Shown here one piece after another: positions 59,190 through 64,000 of a DNA stretch of 64,000 nucleotides. Origin of the DNA: Streptomyces sp. P9-A2 (GTDB lineage: Bacteria; Actinomycetota; Actinomycetes; Streptomycetales; Streptomycetaceae); contig NZ_JAZIFX010000001.1 of the NCBI RefSeq assembly GCF_036634175.1, forward strand, positions 3,968,001 to 4,032,000, given 5' to 3'. Every line of letters begins with the position of its first letter. Positions within the stretch are counted from its first letter, which is position 1. A model generated the notes under the pieces. The model was not told where the DNA came from and ran no database searches. It saw only the letters and a list, made by a program, of their open reading frames with translations. Made by a program: the position numbers and the translations under genes.

Positions 59190-60572
59190 CTACGGGCGCG
59201 TGCTGGGTGGCTTCCCGGGCGCGGGGACGGTCGGCCACCGACCGGCCTGCTCCTCCCGGTCCACGTGCTCCACATGATCCGTCTGATCCACATGATCCGT
59301 CTGATCCACATGATCCGTCTGATCCACGTGGTCCAGCTGATCCACGTGGTTCACCGGCTCCGCCTGGTTCCCGGTCCTGGGCACGGGCACCGGCGCACCG
59401 CCCGTGCGCGTGCGCGGCGGTGGGATTCGGAGTATCCGGTTGCGTACCCACCTGCAGGCGCGTCCGAAGGCGTTGCCCAGCCGGCGCAGGAACGATGTAG
59501 GCAGGAAGACCGCGTCGGCCGCGATCATCGCCAGGGAGAAGAAGGGCAGCCCCAGGGCGACGGCGATCACCGCGTGCTCGGTGATCATGAGCCCCAGGAG
59601 CACGTTCTTGACCCGCCGGTTGAACAGGGTGAACGGAAAGGCGACCTGTACGGCGACCGTCCCGTAGGTCACCAGCATCACCAGGGTGCCGCTGGCGGTC
59701 AGCAGGTCACCGAGGGCCGGCCAGGGGGAGAAGTACTCCAGGTGCAGTGGGTAGTGCACCGCGGTGCCGTCCTGCCAGCGGGAGCCCTGGACCTTGTACC
59801 AACCGGCCGTGGCGTAGATCAGACAGGCCTCGGCCATGATCACCAGCAGGGCGCCGTTGTGCACGATGTTGGCGACGACATCCAGCAGACCGCGCGGCTG
59901 CGGGGTCCTCGCACAGCGCCCCACCAGCCACCACAGCGCCTGTGCCAGCCATACGGCCCACAGCAGCGCCGGGACGAACCGGTCGCCGTCCATCCGGCCG
60001 GCCAGGGTCGCCAGGAGCAGCAGGAAGCCCAGCGCCCCCCACAGCGCGGGGCCCGTCCGGTCCCGCGGCCGCTCTCCACGCGCGCGTGCCTCGTCCGCGC
60101 GCCGGGCGCGCCTCGCGTCCAGGGACCACACCTGGCCGCAGCGCGTGAACACGAGGTAGACCGACATCAGGTGCAGGACGTTGTCGCCGCCGTCGCCCAT
60201 GAAGACGCTGCGGTTCTGCAGCGACAGCACGCCCACCATGAACAGCACCGACATGGTGCGGGTGCGCCAGCCCAGCAGCAGCAGGACGCTCCACACCACC
60301 GCGAGCAGGTAGAGGGCCTCGAACCAGCCCTGGCCGTCCGACCACAGCAGCGCGGTGAAGGCGCCGTTGGATCCGACGAGCTGATCGGCGAGGTCCCAGT
60401 CCCACGGGCCGTCGGGCCCGTACAGCTCCTGGCGGTGGGGGAACTCGCGCAGCAGGAACAGCAGCCAGGTCGCGCTGAAGCCGATCCGGATCACCGCGGT
60501 CTGATGGGGGCCGAGGGCGGAATCGGTGACCCGCGCGACGGCGCCGGACCCCTTGAGCAGGTAGCGGTTCAC
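59190..60572 (-). CDS. HTTM-domain membrane protein (vitamin K carboxylase-like)
   Basis: 460 aa. About seven to eight hydrophobic helices, starting IGFSATWLLFLLREFPHR and YLLAVVWSVLLLLGWRTRTMSVLFMV. The bacterial HTTM family, related to the membrane part of vitamin K-dependent gamma-carboxylase, is recognised by the sequence LLVIMAEACLIYATAGWYKVQG and YPLHLEYFSPW. The last ~60 residues carry a His/Asp/Gln repeat (HVDQTD units) from an 18-bp DNA repeat and end in Pro. The GTG overlaps the stop of the DUF5819 gene (GTGA), so the two act together, possibly as a membrane carboxylase and its partner. Confidence 0.85.
   Translation of the reverse strand: MNRYLLKGSGAVARVTDSALGPHQTAVIRIGFSATWLLFLLREFPHRQELYGPDGPWDWDLADQLVGSNGAFTALLWSDGQGWFEALYLLAVVWSVLLLLGWRTRTMSVLFMVGVLSLQNRSVFMGDGGDNVLHLMSVYLVFTRCGQVWSLDARRARRADEARARGERPRDRTGPALWGALGFLLLLATLAGRMDGDRFVPALLWAVWLAQALWWLVGRCARTPQPRGLLDVVANIVHNGALLVIMAEACLIYATAGWYKVQGSRWQDGTAVHYPLHLEYFSPWPALGDLLTASGTLVMLVTYGTVAVQVAFPFTLFNRRVKNVLLGLMITEHAVIAVALGLPFFSLAMIAADAVFLPTSFLRRLGNAFGRACRWVRNRILRIPPPRTRTGGAPVPVPRTGNQAEPVNHVDQLDHVDQTDHVDQTDHVDQTDHVEHVDREEQAGRWPTVPAPGKPPSTRP
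59262..59350. repeat. 18-bp tandem repeat in the HTTM gene
   Basis: Three exact ATGATCCGTCTGATCCAC units and flanking degenerate ones, coding HVDQTD hexapeptides in frame on the minus strand, at the end of the HTTM protein. Confidence 0.92.
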
Positions 60573-61468
60573 CCGATGCCTCCCCGGGCCTCGTCCTTGG
60601 GCACCGGCCACCAGGGCAGCGTGCGGTACACGGGTTTCGTGGAGACCTCCTCCTCGCTCCACTCCGGCGGCGGCACGTTGACCGTGCGGGAGCGGACCTG
60701 GAGCCGGTCGACGACACCGCCCGGCCCGGCCGCGTACGACCGGTCGAGACGCATCACCATGATCCGGCGCAGATACGACTCGGCCAGCGTGCCGCGCATC
60801 CCCACCGGCCGGCCCTCGCCGTCGTGCGTGGCGACGAAGAAGTCCCAGGCGCGGCGCAGCTCGTTCTGCTGGGTGTGGCTGGGCAGGAGGTTGCCGTCGA
60901 TGGCCCGGCCGTCCTCGGCGGACAGGTCGTACCAGCCGGTGGTCCGCACTCCCCCGTCCGGCGTCAGGACCTCGGCGCGGACCTGGACGGAGATGTTCTG
61001 CTGCAACGGGTTCGGCGCGAACAGCTTCCAGTTCTGCTCGAACTCCGGGTAGATCCAGTCCTCGATCGCCTTGGCGTGTCCCTTGGAGACCGTGTTCGCG
61101 GGCGCGACGTGGAGGAACGTCATCCCTATGTGCACGCAGACGACGACAGCCACGATCCCGAGCGCCAGGGCGGCGGCGATCCGATGGCCGAGGGGGAGGG
61201 CGGCCACGCCGGTACGGGGCTCGAGGGGCGGGGGATCCGCGTCCGGGACCGAGGGAACATCCGGAGCCGGAGAGACGTCCGGAGCCGGAGAGACGTCCGA
61301 GAGCGGAGGGGCATCCGAGGGAGGAGGGGCGCCCGCGGGCCGGGGATCGTCCTGAGCAGTGGGTGTCGGTGCGGGAGCGGGCGGGGCGGAGGGCGGGGCA
61401 GGGTCGCCCGGCACGCCCGGCCCGGTCCGCCCGTGCCGGGCGTGCGAGCCCTCGTCGTACACGTCCAT
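60569..61468 (-). CDS. DUF5819 family protein
   Basis: 299 aa from ATG 61468. A GTG ten codons earlier (61498) is possible, but the sequence MDVYDEG is more likely. The first ~100 residues are Pro/Asp-rich ([11 protein letters not shown]). One membrane helix follows ([22 protein letters not shown], ~residues 100-120), and then an outer domain: [30 protein letters not shown] and [13 protein letters not shown]. The [12 protein letters not shown] core is the DUF5819 signature, found next to HTTM genes in actinomycetes. It is divergent from paaA across a 368-bp gap. Confidence 0.85.
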   Translation of the reverse strand: MDVYDEGSHARHGRTGPGVPGDPAPPSAPPAPAPTPTAQDDPRPAGAPPPSDAPPLSDVSPAPDVSPAPDVPSVPDADPPPLEPRTGVAALPLGHRIAAALALGIVAVVVCVHIGMTFLHVAPANTVSKGHAKAIEDWIYPEFEQNWKLFAPNPLQQNISVQVRAEVLTPDGGVRTTGWYDLSAEDGRAIDGNLLPSHTQQNELRRAWDFFVATHDGEGRPVGMRGTLAESYLRRIMVMRLDRSYAAGPGGVVDRLQVRSRTVNVPPPEWSEEEVSTKPVYRTLPWWPVPKDEARGGIG

Positions 61469-61715
61469 CCCGCCCCGTTCCCACAGTCCCGTTCCCACAG
61501 TCCCGGTCCGAATTCCGGCCGATCGCCGCCACCGTCCTGCGTGCGCGGGCGACGTGCCGCCCGCGTACCGCTTCGCAGCGTCGCACGGGAACGGTACTCA
61601 GCACCGGCCGTCGCGGCACAGCCCCGGCCGTCCACGCGTTCCGTGGCCGTCACCACATCCACCGTCCGCCCGGTCGCCCAACAGGTACTCCCCCTGTCGG
61701 CGATCCCGCCCGAGG

Positions 61716-61724
61716 TTATCCACA
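61716..61724. other. Perfect DnaA box TTATCCACA
   Basis: Single copy in the divergent DUF5819/paaA gap (61469-61836), 121 bp before the paaA start. The next bases, GCTGTTGACACC, give a candidate -35 TTGACA-like hexamer for paaA. Confidence 0.6.
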
Positions 61725-61769
61725 GCTGTTGACACCTCGCGGTGCCCGTCTCACCATGGAATCGCGCGA

Positions 61770-61783
61770 ACCGAACGATCGGT
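61770..61783. promoter_or_regulatory. PaaR-like operator 3 (paaA promoter)
   Basis: ACCGAACGATCGGT, perfect for the consensus, 54 bp before paaA. Placed after the TTGACA-like hexamer, where a repressor would block polymerase. Confidence 0.78.
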
Positions 61784-61836
61784 CGGGAGCGTGTTCCGGG
61801 AAGAACCCGGGAAGAACCCAGGTCGAGGGGGACCTC

Positions 61837-62843
<1,007 letters not shown>

Positions 62844-62847
<4 letters not shown>

Positions 62848-63131
62848 CCGACACCGACTGGCCCCTGTGGGAGGTCTTCGTACGCTCGCGCCGGGGGCTG
62901 TCCCACACCCACGCCGGCAGCCTGCACGCCCCGGACGCGGAGCTGGCCCTGCGCAATGCCCGCGATCTGTACACCCGTCGCGGCGAGGGCGTCTCGATCT
63001 GGGTCGTGCCGTCGTCCACGATCACCGCGTCCTCGCCCGACGAGAAGGACCCGTTCTTCGAACCGGCCGCCGACAAGCCCTACCGGCACCCGACGTTCTA
63101 CGAGATCCCCGAGGGGGTGCGGCACCTGTGA
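62844..63131 (+). CDS. paaB: Phenylacetyl-CoA epoxidase subunit B
   Basis: 95 aa. [44 protein letters not shown] is the PaaB signature, together with SIWVVPSS and FYEIPEGV. It bridges the PaaAC dimers. ATG overlaps paaA by ATGA. Confidence 0.95.
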
Positions 63132-63862
63132 CGACGACACCCGCCCGGGACACCGTCCTCACGGCGGCCGCGCTCGCCCTCGGCGACGACGCCCTGGTGC
63201 TCTCCCACCGCCTGGGCGAATGGGCCGGCCACGCCCCCGTGCTGGAGGAGGAGGTCGCCCTCGCCAACATCGCGCTGGACCTGCTGGGCCAGGCCCGCGT
63301 ACTGCTGTCGCTGGCGGGCGACGAGGACGAGCTGGCGTTCCTCCGGGAGGAACGCGCCTTCCGCAACCTCCAGCTGGTCGAGCAGCCGAACGGCGACTTC
63401 GCCCACACCATCGCCCGCCAGTTGTACTTCTCCACCTATCAGCACCTCCTGCACGCCGAACTCGCCGCCGGGGACGGCCCGCTGGCACCGCTGGCCGGCA
63501 AGGCCGTCAAGGAGGTCACCTACCACCGCGACCACGCCGAGCAATGGACCCTGCGGCTCGGCGACGGCACCGCCACCGGCCACACCCGGATGCAGCGGGC
63601 GGTGGACGCGCTGTGGCGGTACACCGGCGAGATGTTCCAGCCGGTCGAGGGCCTCGGCGTCGACTGGTCGGCCCTGGAGACGGCCTGGCTGGAGCAGATC
63701 ACGCAGGTGCTGCACAGGGCCACGCTCACCGTGCCCGACGGCCCGCGCACGGGTGCGTGGACGGCCGGCGCCGGACGCCAGGGGCTGCACACCGAGTCCT
63801 TCGGCCACATGCTCGCCGAGATGCAGCACCTGCACCGCAGCCACCCGGGGGCGACATGGTGA
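63128..63862 (+). CDS. paaC: Phenylacetyl-CoA epoxidase subunit C
   Basis: 244 aa, structural helical subunit. DDALVLSHRLGEWAGHAPVLEEEVALANIALDLLGQAR and YHRDHAEQWTLRLGDGT are characteristic. GTG 63128 overlaps the paaB stop (GTGA). The stop overlaps the paaD start by seven bases. Confidence 0.94.
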   Translation: MTTTPARDTVLTAAALALGDDALVLSHRLGEWAGHAPVLEEEVALANIALDLLGQARVLLSLAGDEDELAFLREERAFRNLQLVEQPNGDFAHTIARQLYFSTYQHLLHAELAAGDGPLAPLAGKAVKEVTYHRDHAEQWTLRLGDGTATGHTRMQRAVDALWRYTGEMFQPVEGLGVDWSALETAWLEQITQVLHRATLTVPDGPRTGAWTAGAGRQGLHTESFGHMLAEMQHLHRSHPGATW

Positions 63863-64000
63863 CCCCGGCGGCCACCACCCCGCTGGAGGCGGAACTGCTC
63901 GAACTGGCCGGTTCGGTTCCCGACCCCGAACTGCCCGTGCTGACCCTGCGCGAGCTGGGCGTGGTGCGCGCGGTGCACGCGCACGGGGCGGACACCGTCG
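63856..64000 (+). CDS. paaD: Phenylacetyl-CoA epoxidase maturation protein PaaD, 3'-truncated
   Basis: Only 48 codons are in the window. LEAELLELAGSVPDPELPVLTLRELGVV resembles the SufT/PaaD (DUF59, MIP18-type) start, whose family helps insert iron-sulfur centres. Starts ATG 63856 inside paaC (overlap 63856-63862), so translation is coupled. paaE is expected to follow. Confidence 0.88.
   Translation, partial: MVTPAATTPLEAELLELAGSVPDPELPVLTLRELGVVRAVHAHGADTV

Overview
The window looks like a Streptomyces chromosome, or that of a very close relative. It has very high G+C with G/C at third codon positions, frequent GTG starts, ATGA/GTGA gene overlaps and a rare TTA codon. Its gene families are streptomycete in character: SpoIIE phosphatase, Scr1-type XRE regulator with a DUF397 partner, bacterial proteasome activator, mycothiol-dependent isomerase, and two bkd operons. 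Two perfect copies of the 14-bp ParB site parS (6458-6471 and 46584-46597) and several consensus DnaA boxes place it in the core of the chromosome, probably near oriC. The gene order also recalls the metS/aspS-bkd-paa region left of oriC in S. coelicolor. That comparison is from memory, not from a search.

Layout. 0-15.5 kb: housekeeping and stress genes (truncated vWA protein, metG, PH-domain protein, Rpn-like nuclease with a coupled small protein, aspS, PAS-GAF-SpoIIE phosphatase, AI-2E permease, pirin, SseB protein, acyl-CoA dehydrogenase, M18 aminopeptidase). 15.6-25.9 kb: small proteins, a 46-bp minisatellite, nitrilase, mycothiol-dependent isomerase, a GntR/MFS pair, D-Ala-D-Ala carboxypeptidase, a membrane protein behind a palindromic operator, and a GlxA-type regulator divergent from an HD-domain (cyanamide-hydratase-like) enzyme followed by an amidase.

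25.9-31.2 kb is the accessory part. It holds three copies of a BRO-N/antirepressor-like gene, one intact and two decayed. Each copy is followed by the same terminator and by sequence resembling the 3' end of the adjacent acyltransferase gene. Among them sit a HAD phosphatase and a WhiJ/AbaA-type module (XRE regulator, DUF397 protein, anti-sigma-like ATPase, unknown 115-aa protein).

31.2-53.9 kb: branched-chain 2-oxoacid dehydrogenase operon 1 (bkdFGH type), a TTA-containing phosphotransferase gene, two divergent Ser/Thr kinases, proteasome activator, quinone oxidoreductase, drug ABC exporter, K+ channel/moeA/mobA operon, then bkd operon 2 (bkdABC type) divergent from the Lrp-type gene bkdR. 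53.9-64 kb: phenylacetate catabolism (TetR/PaaR-like regulator with 3-hydroxyacyl-CoA dehydrogenase, divergent paaN, then paaABCD running off the end), interrupted by a tRNA/rRNA methyltransferase and an HTTM/DUF5819 membrane pair. Three near-identical 14-bp palindromes in the bkd2/bkdR, paaH/paaN and paaA promoters suggest one TetR regulator links branched-chain keto-acid and phenylacetate degradation. The most unusual signals are that shared operator, the inverted DnaA-box pair in front of bkdR, a parS site embedded in two overlapping genes, and the repeated BRO cassettes with a compensated hairpin.
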